Assembly: GCA_963715255.1 (NCBI GenBank)
Contig: CAVQRN010000003.1
Location: 62,001 to 126,000, forward strand
Source: JAHEEL01 sp963715255
Lineage (GTDB): Bacteria; Actinomycetota; Acidimicrobiia; Spongiisociales; UBA5794
Direction of reading: 5' to 3'
Length of the DNA stretch: 64,000 nucleotides
Shown here: positions 34,175-46,188 of the stretch, piece by piece
How the letters are laid out: each line of letters opens with the position of its first letter
How positions within the stretch are numbered: the stretch's first letter is position 1
Made by a program: the position numbers and the translations under genes
Notes under the pieces: generated by a model
The model's database searches: none
The model's input: the letters and a program-made list of their open reading frames with translations, nothing else
Told to the model about the DNA's origin: nothing

Positions 34175-35115
34175 GTGTGTTCACCAAGATGTACCGAGGT
34201 GAGACGCACTTCGATTTCGTCGCCGTATCCAAGAGGATGTTGCTCGTCTCCGCAGGTCTCATCGTGCTGTCGCTCCTGCTGCTCGTTCTTCGACCGCTCA
34301 ACTTGAGCATTGACTTCACCGGCGGTGTCATCGTCACGGTCGAGAATGAGGCAAGCGCGGACATCACCGTTGTTCGCTCATCGCTCGCTGACATCGGTCA
34401 AGCCGGTGCACGGGTGCAGCTCACGGGAGAGGGTTTCATCCTCATCCAGACGGAGGCTCTCGACGCCGCGACCCAGGACGAGTTGATCCAGGTCGCGGCA
34501 GAGGTTGCCGGAACCCAAGTGAACTCGGTCACGATCGACGCGGTCGGGCCGACCTTTGGAGCCGAGGTGACGCGGGCCGCCGTCGAAGCGCTCGTCGTGT
34601 TCCTGTTCATCGTTGCGCTGTTCATCACCTGGCGATTCGAGTGGAAGATGGCGATGGCCGCCCTCGCTGCTCTCTTCCACGACCTGATCATCACGGCCGG
34701 GTTCTTCGCTGCGGTCGGGTTCGTGGTAACCCCTGCGACCGTCATCGCTCTGCTGACGATCCTCGGCTACTCGCTGTACGACACGGTCGTCGTGTTCGAC
34801 AAGGTGACCGAGAACGTCGAACTCATGCACGACCGACATACGTACACCGAGATCGTGAACACCTCGATGAACCAGGTCTTGATGCGTTCGATCAATACGT
34901 CGCTGACTTCCCTGCTGCCGGTCGGTGCTCTGCTCTTCGTGGGATCCTTCGCTTTCGGGGCTCACACCCTTCGGGAGTTCGCCTTGGCGCTGTTCATCGG
35001 GATCGGGATCGGGACCTACTCTTCCATCTTCGTGGCCGCTCCACTGCTGTCGATCTGGAAGGAGACGCGAAGAGGAGTGGGTGATCGCACGCAAACGTGC
35101 CGCGCGACGGCGTAG
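34171..35115 (+). CDS. secF: Protein translocase subunit SecF (probable C-terminal frameshift)
   Basis: As sequenced 314 residues. LNLSIDFTGG (SecF form of the DxxGG motif), six helices, and ILGYSLYDTVVVFDKVTEN are present, so the membrane part is intact. After SIWKETR the frame runs out as GDRTQTCRATA and stops. If one A at 35070-35071 is removed, the frame continues EEWVIARKRAARRRSGG and ends at 35248 with PRKRKKRR, giving 358 residues and the basic cytoplasmic tail usual for actinobacterial SecF. The corrected stop TAG is also the first half of the relA -10 box. Confidence 0.93.
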   Translation: MSVFTKMYRGETHFDFVAVSKRMLLVSAGLIVLSLLLLVLRPLNLSIDFTGGVIVTVENEASADITVVRSSLADIGQAGARVQLTGEGFILIQTEALDAATQDELIQVAAEVAGTQVNSVTIDAVGPTFGAEVTRAAVEALVVFLFIVALFITWRFEWKMAMAALAALFHDLIITAGFFAAVGFVVTPATVIALLTILGYSLYDTVVVFDKVTENVELMHDRHTYTEIVNTSMNQVLMRSINTSLTSLLPVGALLFVGSFAFGAHTLREFALALFIGIGIGTYSSIFVAAPLLSIWKETRRGVGDRTQTCRATA

Positions 35116-35245
35116 CGGTGGCGTGAGCATGGCGATCGCGGAAGATACCCCGTCGTCTGTTGAGGTCGTCCCTGCAGCACCGATGGCCCCGACCGGGGCG
35201 TCTGGAGCGGCTCCTCGCGCTCCACGGAAGCGGAAGAAGCGTCGG

Positions 35246-35251
35246 TAGACT
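35246..35251 (+). promoter_or_regulatory. Putative -10 box (TAGACT), leaderless rel gene
   Basis: TAGACT followed by CTCCGG and ATG 35258 (exactly six bases), with no Shine-Dalgarno sequence. Confidence 0.45.
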
Positions 35252-35257
35252 CTCCGG

Positions 35258-37456
35258 ATGGCAGCGGCCATCGCACCCCCAGCGACCGTGAAGTCACCGG
35301 AAGAGATGCTCGACGATCTCATCGAGACCGCCCTCGAACACCATCCCGGGACGGATGTCGACGCGATCAGGAACGCCTACGAGGTCGCCGCCAAAGCCCA
35401 TTCGGGACAATTCCGACGGACGGGCGACCCGTACATCGTCCACCCGCTTGCCGTGGCCCAGATTCTCGCCATGTATGGACTGGATTCCGCGACGATCGTC
35501 GCAGCCATCCTCCACGACGTCGTCGAGGACACCGAGTTCACCCTCGACGATCTAGAACGCGAGTTCGGCTCCGAGGTAGCGCTCCTCGTGGACGGGGTCA
35601 CGAAACTCGATCGCATCAAGTTCTCGAGTCGGGAGGAGCAGCAGGCCGCCACGATCCGCAAAATGGCAGTGGCGCTGGCGAAGGACATCCGGGTGCTGCT
35701 GATCAAGCTCGCCGACCGGACTCACAACATGCGGACGATCGACCCGCTGCCGGAAGAGAAGCGGAAACGGATCGCCTCCGAGACGTTGGATGTGTACGCC
35801 CCGCTTGCGCACCGGCTCGGTGTGCAAGAGATAAAGCACGAACTCGAGGAGCGGAGCTTCGCCACTCTCTATCCGGCGAGGCGTGACCATCTCGAGGAGC
35901 AGGTACAGCGGCGGGCTCCCGAGCGGGAGATCTACCTCGAGAAGGTCATGGCGGAGGTGACCAAGGCGCTCGAAGAGGCACACATCGACGCAACGATCAC
36001 CGGCCGACCGAAGCTCGTGTACTCGATCTATCGAAAGATGGTCGACTCGGGTTTGGAGTTCGACGAGATCCACGATCTGATCGGGATTCGCATCATCGTC
36101 CCTGAGGTTCGGGACTGCTACGCGGCACTGGGTCTCGTGCACTCCATGTGGGCACCGATTCAGGGGCGATTCAAGGACTACATCGCCATGCCGAAGTTCA
36201 ACCTCTATCAGTCGCTGCACACCACCGTCGTTGGACCGGATGGCAAGCCGCTGGAGGTGCAGATTCGCACGATGGAGATGCACGAACGGGCCGAAGCCGG
36301 GATCGCCGCTCACTGGCGCTACAAAGAGGGCGGCGATGGATCCGAGATGCCCCTCGTGGCGGACATCAACTTCCTCCAGAGTGCCACCGCGGACGCCGGT
36401 GAGTTCTTCGAAGCCTTGAAATTGGATCTGTACCAGGACGAGGTGTTCGCCCTGACACCAAAAGGTGCGGTGCTGACGCTGTCGCGAGGAGCGACACCGG
36501 TCGATTTCGCCTACCGCGTTCACACCGACGTCGGCCACCGATGCGTCGGAGCCAAGGTCAACGGACGTCTCGTACCGCTGGCGACGGAGCTCGAATCCGG
36601 CGACATCGTCGAGATCATCACGTCGAAGTCGGAGGATGCCCATCCCAGCCGCGATTGGCTCGACTTCGTCGCCTCATCGCGGGCGGCAGCGAAGATCCGA
36701 CAGTGGTTCGTGAAGCAGCGCCGCGAAACGGCGCTCTCGGATGGACGCGACGAAGTCACGAAGGAGCTGCGGCGTCGATCGCTGGCTCTCTCGGGTCACG
36801 ACGAGCATCTGCTCGGGGTCGCCGCGGAGTTGGGCTTCAGCGACCTGGATCATCTCTACGCCTCGGTCGGCGAGGGGAGGTTGGGAGCGAAGACCGTCGT
36901 TGGGCGTCTTGAACGGAGGATCGCACCTGAGGAGGAAGACGAGACCAGCGAAATCCTCGATCGATTGGTCTCTCCCGAACGGAGGAGGAATCGGCCGATC
37001 AGAGGCATCATCGTCGAGGGTCTCGACGATGTGCTCGTCAACCTGGCGCGATGCTGTGGGCCGGTGCCGGGCGATCCCATCATGGGGTTCGTCACGGTGG
37101 GTCGCGGCGTCTCGGTGCACCGAACCGATTGTGCGAACATCGGAGCGCTGGAAGAGCAGCCCGAGCGGCTTATCGAGGTGGCATGGGCACCCAACCAATC
37201 CGACTCCTTCTTCGTCTGGGTACAGGTCGAAGCACTCGATCGACCCCGCTTGCTGCGTGACGTGACGTCGGTGCTCTCGGACCACGGTGCGAACATCCAC
37301 ACGTCGTCGTCGGTCGCGGGGCGTGACCGCGTGGCGTTCCTGCGGTACGAAGTCGAACTCTCCGACCCGGCGCAACTCGAACGGGTGCTCTCGGATCTGC
37401 GCGAGGTCGGCGGCGTGTACGAGGCATATCGACTTGTTCCTGGAGGCGGACGATGA
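35258..37456 (+). CDS. rel: Bifunctional (p)ppGpp synthetase/hydrolase (Rel/SpoT homologue)
   Basis: 732 residues. Makes and breaks the stringent-response nucleotides. Domain order: HD hydrolase (AAILHDVVEDTEF near residue 90; IKLADRTHNMRT), synthetase (GRPKLVYSIYRKM; FKDYIAMPKFNLYQSLHTTV; EVQIRTMEMH), TGS (about 395-455), zinc-finger-like region with RCCGPVPGDPIMGFVT, and a C-terminal ACT domain. The HD His/Asp residues and synthetase Glu are kept, so both activities are expected. ATGA overlap with the next gene. Confidence 0.96.
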   Translation: MAAAIAPPATVKSPEEMLDDLIETALEHHPGTDVDAIRNAYEVAAKAHSGQFRRTGDPYIVHPLAVAQILAMYGLDSATIVAAILHDVVEDTEFTLDDLEREFGSEVALLVDGVTKLDRIKFSSREEQQAATIRKMAVALAKDIRVLLIKLADRTHNMRTIDPLPEEKRKRIASETLDVYAPLAHRLGVQEIKHELEERSFATLYPARRDHLEEQVQRRAPEREIYLEKVMAEVTKALEEAHIDATITGRPKLVYSIYRKMVDSGLEFDEIHDLIGIRIIVPEVRDCYAALGLVHSMWAPIQGRFKDYIAMPKFNLYQSLHTTVVGPDGKPLEVQIRTMEMHERAEAGIAAHWRYKEGGDGSEMPLVADINFLQSATADAGEFFEALKLDLYQDEVFALTPKGAVLTLSRGATPVDFAYRVHTDVGHRCVGAKVNGRLVPLATELESGDIVEIITSKSEDAHPSRDWLDFVASSRAAAKIRQWFVKQRRETALSDGRDEVTKELRRRSLALSGHDEHLLGVAAELGFSDLDHLYASVGEGRLGAKTVVGRLERRIAPEEEDETSEILDRLVSPERRRNRPIRGIIVEGLDDVLVNLARCCGPVPGDPIMGFVTVGRGVSVHRTDCANIGALEEQPERLIEVAWAPNQSDSFFVWVQVEALDRPRLLRDVTSVLSDHGANIHTSSSVAGRDRVAFLRYEVELSDPAQLERVLSDLREVGGVYEAYRLVPGGGR

Positions 37457-38115
37457 TCCTGACATCGGCCGAGCTGTGGGCGGCGGCAACGAACTGCTAC
37501 GTCATCGCTCCGGAGCGGGGCGGAGCTGCAGTCATCGTCGACGCACCTCCCGATGTTGACGCCGTCGTCCGGCTGCTGACGCAGCACGACCTCGTCCCGG
37601 TGGCGCTCCTCGTTACCCACGGCCACGTGGACCATGCCGGCGGTGCGGGCGCCGTGGTGCATCGGACCGGGGTGAGCGCCTATCTCCACCCGGACGACGA
37701 CTTCCTTGCCTCTGACCCGGTGGGCCAGATCCGTTCTCTCTTCGGGTTCATACCGAAAGGTGCCGAGGCGTTCGCGCCGCCGGAACGGTTCGTCGACCTC
37801 TCGCACGGTCAGCGACTCGATCTTGCCGGTTTCGAATTCGAGGTTCGGCAGACGCCGGGACACACGCCGGGACACTGCATCTTCGTGATCGAGGACGAGG
37901 GGATCGTGTTCTCCGGAGATCAGCTCTTCGCCGGGGGTGTCGGGCGCACCGATTTCTCCTATGGGAGTTGGGAGGATCTCATGGAGTCGATGCGCACGCA
38001 GGTCATGACGCTCCCGGACGATGTGCGGGTGTTGCCGGGTCACGGCCCGGAGACAACGATCAGGCGCGAGCGCATGTCGAACCCCTTCATTCTGGAGTGG
38101 ATGGACCACCCCTGA
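37453..38115 (+). CDS. Metallo-beta-lactamase-fold hydrolase (glyoxalase II-like)
   Basis: 220 residues. Binuclear-zinc motif THGHVDHAGG, further metal ligands in GHTPGHC, GDQLF and LPGHGPETT. The arrangement is that of the hydroxyacylglutathione-hydrolase-like group that follows rel in many actinobacteria; in a mycothiol organism it may act on a mycothiol thioester, but the substrate is not shown. Translationally coupled to rel. Confidence 0.88.
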   Translation: MILTSAELWAAATNCYVIAPERGGAAVIVDAPPDVDAVVRLLTQHDLVPVALLVTHGHVDHAGGAGAVVHRTGVSAYLHPDDDFLASDPVGQIRSLFGFIPKGAEAFAPPERFVDLSHGQRLDLAGFEFEVRQTPGHTPGHCIFVIEDEGIVFSGDQLFAGGVGRTDFSYGSWEDLMESMRTQVMTLPDDVRVLPGHGPETTIRRERMSNPFILEWMDHP

Positions 38116-38117
38116 CA

Positions 38118-38296
38118 CCGCGTACCCAGGGTTTGTGTCCCCGTCGGCGGCGCTGCCAGCCCGCGGAACGAACAGGGCCGCGTACCCAGGGTTTGTGTCC
38201 CCGTCGGCGGCGCTCCCAGCCCGCGGAACGATCCATGGTCGGCGCGACTGGAGTACCCCGAACGCGCTGGGTTACGGAGAAGGTCGCGAACCCTGG
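38118..38296 (+). repeat. Dispersed intergenic repeat element, copy 1 (60-bp units)
   Basis: Two 53-bp units (38118-38170 and 38178-38230) that differ at one base, spaced 60 bp apart, each beginning CCGCGTACCCAGGGTT. They are followed at 38285-38296 by CGCGAACCCTGG, an inverted copy of the unit's start. It lies between the hydrolase stop and hisS. The same arrangement in reverse orientation occurs at 42681-42812. Confidence 0.85.
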
Positions 38297-38343
38297 ACCT
38301 CAAGTATCACTACCCTTGCGGTTCGTCCGATGACCGGAGGGTC

Positions 38344-39574
38344 ATGACCTACCGCGCACCGAAAGGCACATACGACGTCCTGCCGCCCGACTCCGCTGTC
38401 TGGGTGGAGGCGGAGCGCGCCTTCCTCGATCTTGCAGAGCGCTTCGGATACGGGCATGTTCTCACGCCACTCTTCGAAGCGACGGAGCTCTTCTCTCGCG
38501 GCGTCGGCGAAGACACCGAAGTCGTTGAGAAGCAGATGTACACGTTCACGGACAAAGGGGGGCGGTCGATCACCCTCCGACCGGAAGCGACCGCCTCGAT
38601 CGTACGTGCGCTCATCCAAGCAGGAGGAGTCGTCGGCACATTCAAGGGAAGCTCCTGGGGACCGATGTTTCGCTACGAGCGTCCCCAGAAAGGCCGCACC
38701 CGCCAGTTCCTGCAAGCCGACATCGAGTACATCGGCGAGGCCGCACCAGGTGCCGATGTCGAGGTCATCGAGTTCGGATACCGCTACCTGCAAGAAATGG
38801 GAGTGCCGAACGTCGAGGTGCAGCTCAACAGCATCGGCGATGCGGCAGATCGGTCCGCGTATCGGTCGGAGTTGATTTCCTATCTCGTGAGCCGCCGTGA
38901 GGAACTCTCGAGCGATGCGCTCCGGCGAATCCATGACAATCCGCTGCCGCGTCCTCGACTCGAAAGTCGACACGGCCGTCGTGGCCGATGCACCGACGCC
39001 CATCGAACACCTTTCGACCGATGCAGCGGAGCACTTCGCCGCCGTTCGCGAGGGCCTCGAAGCGGCCGGCATCCCATATCGCATCGCGCCGACGCTCGTG
39101 CGGGGCCTCGACTACTACAACCGGACCGTCTGGGAGTACGTGCCCCTCGACTTCGAAGCGGCGCAGAGTTCCGTTGGGGGTGGTGGGCGGTACGATCCGC
39201 TCTTCGAGCGACTCGGCGGCAAGCCGACGCCGGCGGTGGGAGTCGCTATGGGCCTCGACCGTATCCTCTTGGCCAGAGAGCAGAAGGAGACCCTTCCCTC
39301 GCTCGATGCATTCGTCGTGGTCGCCGGTCCCGAGCGTCGAACCGTGGCGACTGCTCTGGTTCGGAGACTCAGGGAAGCTGGCCTTCGCGTCGACGCGACG
39401 GCAGGGGAGAAGTCGGTGAAAGCACAATTCAAGGCAGCCGACCGGGCGGGAGCAGCCGATGCCCTCGTGGTCGGTGATGAATGGGACGAAGGTCGCGTCA
39501 CCGCGCGCGATCTGGCGACCGGCGAGCAACGTTCGGTCACCATAGAGGAGATCGAGACATGGCTCAGACGATGA
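38344..39574 (+). CDS. hisS: Histidyl-tRNA synthetase (frameshifted)
   Basis: Class II synthetase charging tRNA-His. The first frame covers motif 1, motif 2 (PMFRYERPQKGRTRQFLQADIE) and ends after RRIHDNPL. The second frame resumes at RVLDSKVDTA and holds the His-specific LVRGLDYYNRTVWE, GGGGRYDPL, motif 3 AVGVAMGLDRILL and the anticodon-binding domain. Removing one C at 38947-38948 joins them as HDNPLRVLDSK, the family sequence, giving 409 residues. The gene is essential, so a sequence error is the likeliest cause. ATG 38344 follows GGAGGG. Confidence 0.93.
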
Positions 39575-41349
39575 AGACCCACGGCGCCGGGACATTACGG
39601 GCCGACAACACCGGATCCGAGGTCACCCTGGCCGGGTGGATCGGCCGCCGCCGGGACCACGGAGGTGTGATCTTCCTCGATCTCCGGGATGCGAGTGGGA
39701 TCGTTCAGGTCGTTCTCAACCCTGATGATGCCCCGGCGTCCGAGCAGGAGTTGAGCAGCCTTCGCATGGAGTTCTGCATCTCGATCACGGGCACGGTCCG
39801 TCTTCGACCGCCCGACATGGCGAACGCGGATCTGCCGACCGGCGAGATCGAGGTAGCTGCGAGATCGATGACCGTGCTCAGCCCATCCGAAACCCTGCCG
39901 TTCCAGATCGACGATCGGATCGAAGTCGACGAGGCGAAACGGCTTCAATATCGGTACCTCGACCTTCGAAGGCCGTCGATGACGGAGAACCTTCGCGCCC
40001 GATCCAAGACGATCCGGGCGATGCGTGACGTGATGGGTGATCTTGGATTCATGGAGATCGAGACCCCGACACTCATCGCGTCGACTCCGGAAGGTGCTCG
40101 CGACATGCTTGTGCCGTCACGGCTTCGCAAAGGCAGCTTCTATGCGCTGCCACAGTCTCCACAGTTGTTCAAGCAGCTCTTGATGATCGGTGGCGTCGAG
40201 CGGTACTACCAGATCGCCCGCTGCTACCGGGATGAGGACCTCCGGGCGGATCGTCAACTCGAGTTCACACAACTGGACTTCGAAGGGTCGTTCTGGGGGC
40301 AGGAGGACGTGCTCGACACGCTCGAATCGGTGTCGATCAGAGTGACGAAGGAGCTTCGCGGCATTGATCTCGACCAACCGTTCCCGCGACTCACCTGGCA
40401 TGAGGCCATGGAACGCTACGGAACCGACAAGCCTGATATCCGCTTCGGGATGCAGATCAACGATCTGAGCGGAGTGTTTGCCGAGACAGACTTCACAGCG
40501 TTCTCGGGTGTTCTGGCTTCGGGCGGCTCGATCCGCGGCATCAACGCCGGACCACTCGGACTCTCTCGCTCCGGCCTGGACGGTCTCGCCGCTCGGGCGC
40601 AGGAGCTTGGGGCGAAGGGGCTCGTTTGGATGGTCGCCGAGGCGGATGGCGGGTTGCGCTCCCCGGTCGTCAAGTTCCTTTCCGAGGGTGAGCTGGGGGG
40701 AATCGCAACCGCTCTGGAAGTGCAGCCCGGTGATGTGCTCCTTCTTGTCGCAGACGAGACCCGCACCGTGCTGGAGACTCTCGGACAGATGCGTCTCGAA
40801 GTGGGCCAACCCGACGGACACGGCGAACTCTCATACCTCTTCGTGGTGGATTTCCCCGTGTTCGAACGGAACGAGGACGGCGACTTCGTCGCCCTCCACC
40901 ACCCGTTCACCGCTCCGGTAGATGTGCGCGAGATGCAAGAGGATCCCGGCCACGCCATCTCGAAGGCGTACGACCTGGTACTGAACGGCTCAGAGCTTGG
41001 TTCCGGAAGCGTGAGGATCCATGACCCGGAAGTGCAGGCGAAGGTCTTCGAGACGCTCGGCATCTCCGATGAGGATGCCGAGCGCCGTTTCGGCTGGTTC
41101 CTCGAAGCGCTTCGCTACGGCACGCCGCCACATGCGGGCTTCGCGATAGGGATCGATCGGCTCGTTTCGATTCTTCAGAACGCACCGAATATCCGTGAGG
41201 TCATCCCGTTCCCGAAGACGCAGAGTGGCGCCGATCCGTTGACCGGCTCCCCGGCACGGGTGGAAGATGAACAGCTTCGCGAGCTCGGCATCGAAGTGCG
41301 CCCCGAGATCAGGGCCGTGTGGGCCGCCGGCGAGGCGGCAGGTGACTGA
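39559..41349 (+). CDS. aspS: Aspartyl-tRNA synthetase
   Basis: 596 residues, bacterial type. N-terminal OB fold (LAGWIGRRRDHGGVIFLDLRD), class II motif 1 (MEIETPTLIASTPEGARD), flipping loop and motif 2 (YYQIARCYRDEDLRADRQLEFTQLD), the GAD insertion domain typical of bacteria, and motif 3 (FAIGIDRLVSIL). ATG 39559 is preceded by AGGAG; it overlaps the end of hisS. Confidence 0.97.
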   Translation: MAQTMKTHGAGTLRADNTGSEVTLAGWIGRRRDHGGVIFLDLRDASGIVQVVLNPDDAPASEQELSSLRMEFCISITGTVRLRPPDMANADLPTGEIEVAARSMTVLSPSETLPFQIDDRIEVDEAKRLQYRYLDLRRPSMTENLRARSKTIRAMRDVMGDLGFMEIETPTLIASTPEGARDMLVPSRLRKGSFYALPQSPQLFKQLLMIGGVERYYQIARCYRDEDLRADRQLEFTQLDFEGSFWGQEDVLDTLESVSIRVTKELRGIDLDQPFPRLTWHEAMERYGTDKPDIRFGMQINDLSGVFAETDFTAFSGVLASGGSIRGINAGPLGLSRSGLDGLAARAQELGAKGLVWMVAEADGGLRSPVVKFLSEGELGGIATALEVQPGDVLLLVADETRTVLETLGQMRLEVGQPDGHGELSYLFVVDFPVFERNEDGDFVALHHPFTAPVDVREMQEDPGHAISKAYDLVLNGSELGSGSVRIHDPEVQAKVFETLGISDEDAERRFGWFLEALRYGTPPHAGFAIGIDRLVSILQNAPNIREVIPFPKTQSGADPLTGSPARVEDEQLRELGIEVRPEIRAVWAAGEAAGD

Positions 41350-42673
41350 GTCCGATCTGTTCTCCGATCAGCGTGCCGAACGTCGACGCGCTATTGCGCC
41401 GCTTGCCGCGCGAATGCGCCCGGCGAGCCTCGACGAGGTCGTCGGACAGCAGGGTTTGCTCGCTCCCGGCGCCGCGTTTCGGACGATGGTGGAGGCCGGT
41501 CGCCCGGTCTCGATGATCCTGTGGGGTCCGCCTGGCTCCGGCAAGACGACGCTCGCCCGCCTTGTGGCCGTGAACAGCGCCGCTCGTTTCGAACAACTCT
41601 CGGCGACTTCGGCAGGTGTGAAGGACGTACGCGAAGTCCTCGCGATGGCGACACGGCGCGTCGAGGACGGAGACGGCAGGACCGTTCTCTTCCTCGACGA
41701 GATTCATCGCTTCAACAAGGCGCAACAGGATGCCCTGCTCCCCGGCGTCGAGGACGGCATCATCATCCTCGTTGGAGCAACGACCGAGAACCCGTTCTTC
41801 GAGGTGAATTCTCCGCTCATCAGCCGCTCAACCGTGTTCCGGACCGAGGAGCTTGCGCCGGACGACGTGATCGATCTTATCCAGCGCGCGATGTCCGATC
41901 CGGTGAGGGGTATCCCCGGGTCAGAGATCGAAGACGAAGCACTCGACGATCTCGCCAATCGGGTTGGAGGTGATGCGCGACTCGCTCTGAATGCGTTCGA
42001 ACTCGCCGTCACGATCGCCGCGGGTCGTGACAAGGAGAGGGTCGGGGTCGAGGAAGTCGGCGAGGCTCTTCAGCGAAGGGTGATCCGATACGACAAGGGG
42101 GGTGACCGTCACTACGACATCATCTCCGCGTTCATCAAGAGCGTCCGTGGGTCCGATGTCGACGGCGCCCTCTACTGGCTCCACACCATGATCGAGGCGG
42201 GGGAGGATCCGAAGTTCATCGGCCGACGCCTCGTGATCCTGGCGTCGGAGGACATCGGACTTGCCGATCACAAGGCCCTTGGGATCGCGGTCGATGCGTT
42301 CCGGGCGGTGGAAGTGATCGGGCTCCCCGAGGGTGCGTATGCCCTCACTCACGCCACGGTGTATCTCGCAAGCGCGGCGAAGTCGAACTCGTTGGCCAAG
42401 GCGATCGCCTCGGCCAGAGAGGCGGTTGAACGAACGCCCGGCGCCGACGTTCCGATGCATCTGCGATCGGCGGCGACAGCGGGCCAGCGATCGATGGGGC
42501 ATGGCAGGGACTACGACTACCCCCACGACGATGCGCTCGGCGTCGTCTCCCAGCAGTACCTCCCGGCCGAAGCGACCGGGGCAATCCTGTATCGGCCCGG
42601 TGCGCATGGCGAGGAAGCCGAACTCGCCGCACGTCTCGCCCGCATCGACAGGATTCTCGAGAAGAACCGCTAG
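41342..42673 (+). CDS. rarA: AAA+ recombination factor RarA (MgsA)
   Basis: 443 residues. Clamp-loader-like ATPase acting at stalled replication forks. DEVVGQQGLL, Walker A GPPGSGKTT, Walker B LFLDEIHRFNKAQQDALLPG, sensor GATTENPFFEVNSPLISR, and the C-terminal oligomerisation domain (FIKSVRGSDVDGALYWL, GHGRDYDYPHD). GTG 41342 overlaps aspS by 8 nt. Confidence 0.95.
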   Translation: MTESDLFSDQRAERRRAIAPLAARMRPASLDEVVGQQGLLAPGAAFRTMVEAGRPVSMILWGPPGSGKTTLARLVAVNSAARFEQLSATSAGVKDVREVLAMATRRVEDGDGRTVLFLDEIHRFNKAQQDALLPGVEDGIIILVGATTENPFFEVNSPLISRSTVFRTEELAPDDVIDLIQRAMSDPVRGIPGSEIEDEALDDLANRVGGDARLALNAFELAVTIAAGRDKERVGVEEVGEALQRRVIRYDKGGDRHYDIISAFIKSVRGSDVDGALYWLHTMIEAGEDPKFIGRRLVILASEDIGLADHKALGIAVDAFRAVEVIGLPEGAYALTHATVYLASAAKSNSLAKAIASAREAVERTPGADVPMHLRSAATAGQRSMGHGRDYDYPHDDALGVVSQQYLPAEATGAILYRPGAHGEEAELAARLARIDRILEKNR

Positions 42674-42680
42674 CGCCGCA

Positions 42681-42812
42681 TACCCAGGGTTCGCGCCGTT
42701 GTCCGTTCCACGGGCCCACTGCGCCGCCCCGGGGACACCAACCCTGGGTACGGGGACTGTTGGGTTCCGCGGGCCGGAGCGCCGCCCCCGGGGACACCAA
42801 CCCTGGGTACGG
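42681..42812 (-). repeat. Dispersed intergenic repeat element, copy 2
   Basis: On the minus strand two units (42764-42812 and 42704-42753, period 59 bp) begin GTACCCAGGGTTGGTGTCCCCG and end near GCGGAAC, then an inverted end CGCGAACCCTGGGTA follows (42681-42695). This is the same plan as copy 1, reversed. It begins eight bases after the rarA stop. Confidence 0.85.
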
Positions 42813-42835
42813 GGTTGTGGGGGAGCGGGGGGCGC

Positions 42836-42841
42836 TAGCCT
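42836..42841 (+). promoter_or_regulatory. Putative -10 box (TAGCCT)
   Basis: TAGCCT ends 8 nt before ATG 42850; no ribosome-binding site. It lies 23 bp after the repeat element. Confidence 0.4.
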
Positions 42842-42849
42842 CTCCAACC

Positions 42850-43110
42850 ATGTTCACCCGACTGAAATGGTTCGCCGCCGGTTCTGTCGCAACGATCGGC
42901 GCCGGTGCGTATCTCGGCGCAAAGGTGAAGCAGGCTCGAGAGCGCATTACCCCGGAGACGATGACCCGGGCCGGGGTGTCGACTGCGGCAGGCATCATGG
43001 GCGCCGCCGGTCGGCGCATGCAGCGAGCCGGGCTGGTGACCGAGACCACGGCGGCGGTGGAAGAACTCGAGGCCGAAGAACCTGAAGGCGTGAAACTCGA
43101 CTCGGGCTAA
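42850..43110 (+). CDS. Small membrane-associated protein upstream of alaS
   Basis: 86 residues. MFTRLKWFAAGSVATIGAGAYLGAK has one short hydrophobic segment, then a charged helical region (KQARERITPETMTRAG) and an acidic tail. It resembles in size and opening (MFxRxxWF..G) the small DUF6167-type proteins next to alaS in Streptomyces, but this is a resemblance, not proof. Function unknown. Confidence 0.65.
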   Translation: MFTRLKWFAAGSVATIGAGAYLGAKVKQARERITPETMTRAGVSTAAGIMGAAGRRMQRAGLVTETTAAVEELEAEEPEGVKLDSG

Positions 43111-43113
43111 CCT
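43108..43113 (+). promoter_or_regulatory. Putative -10 box (TAACCT) of alaS
   Basis: TAACCT, overlapping the preceding stop codon, ends 9 nt before ATG 43123; no Shine-Dalgarno sequence. Confidence 0.4.
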
Positions 43114-43122
43114 CCCGCTCCC

Positions 43123-45741
<2,619 letters not shown>

Positions 45742-45745
<4 letters not shown>

Positions 45746-46188
45746 CCCGAATCCTCGGGTTGGACCCGGGGGAGCGGCGGGTTGGTGTCGCGCTATCGGA
45801 CCCCACCGGTACCATTGCTTCACCACATTCTGTGATCGACCGACGCTCGGTGAAACTCGCCGACGCCGTGCGGACGCTGTGTGAGGAGCACGGTGTGGAA
45901 CGGATCGTGGTTGGACTCCCAACCGGCCTTTCAGGGGTCGAAGGACCTTCTGCGAAGGCCGCGCGAACGGTCGGGGCCACCGTTGCGGAGGCTACGGGGC
46001 TCCCGGTGGAGTACCAGGACGAGCGGTTCACGACCGTGACCGCCGAGGCGGCCCTGCTCGAAGGCGGCGTGCGGCGTACGAAGCGCCGCGACGTCCGGGA
46101 CAAGGTGGCCGCCGCCGTGATTCTCCAAACGTATCTCGATCGCAAGGACCTCTCGGGTGACCGAATCAACAGCAGCGACACCAACTGA
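45742..46188 (+). CDS. ruvX: Holliday junction resolvase-like RuvX/YqgF
   Basis: 148 residues, RNase H fold. ILGLDPGERRVGVALSD, IVVGLPTGLSG, YQDERFTTVTAEAALLEGG and the C-terminal RDKVAAAVILQTYLD are standard. The family processes 16S rRNA 5' ends (and was proposed as a resolvase). The frame overlaps mltG by 32 nt. Confidence 0.93.

Noticed and set aside
38118..38230. CRISPR array
   Set aside because: Only two 53-bp units with a 7-bp gap, no spacers of normal length and no cas genes.
38021..38347. Plus-strand frame reading the 60-bp repeats as a 20-residue protein repeat (AYPGFVSPSAALPARGT)
   Set aside because: 60 is divisible by 3, so repeats stay in frame by chance; the second copy at 42.7 kb has a 59-bp period and would break the frame, so the element is judged non-coding.
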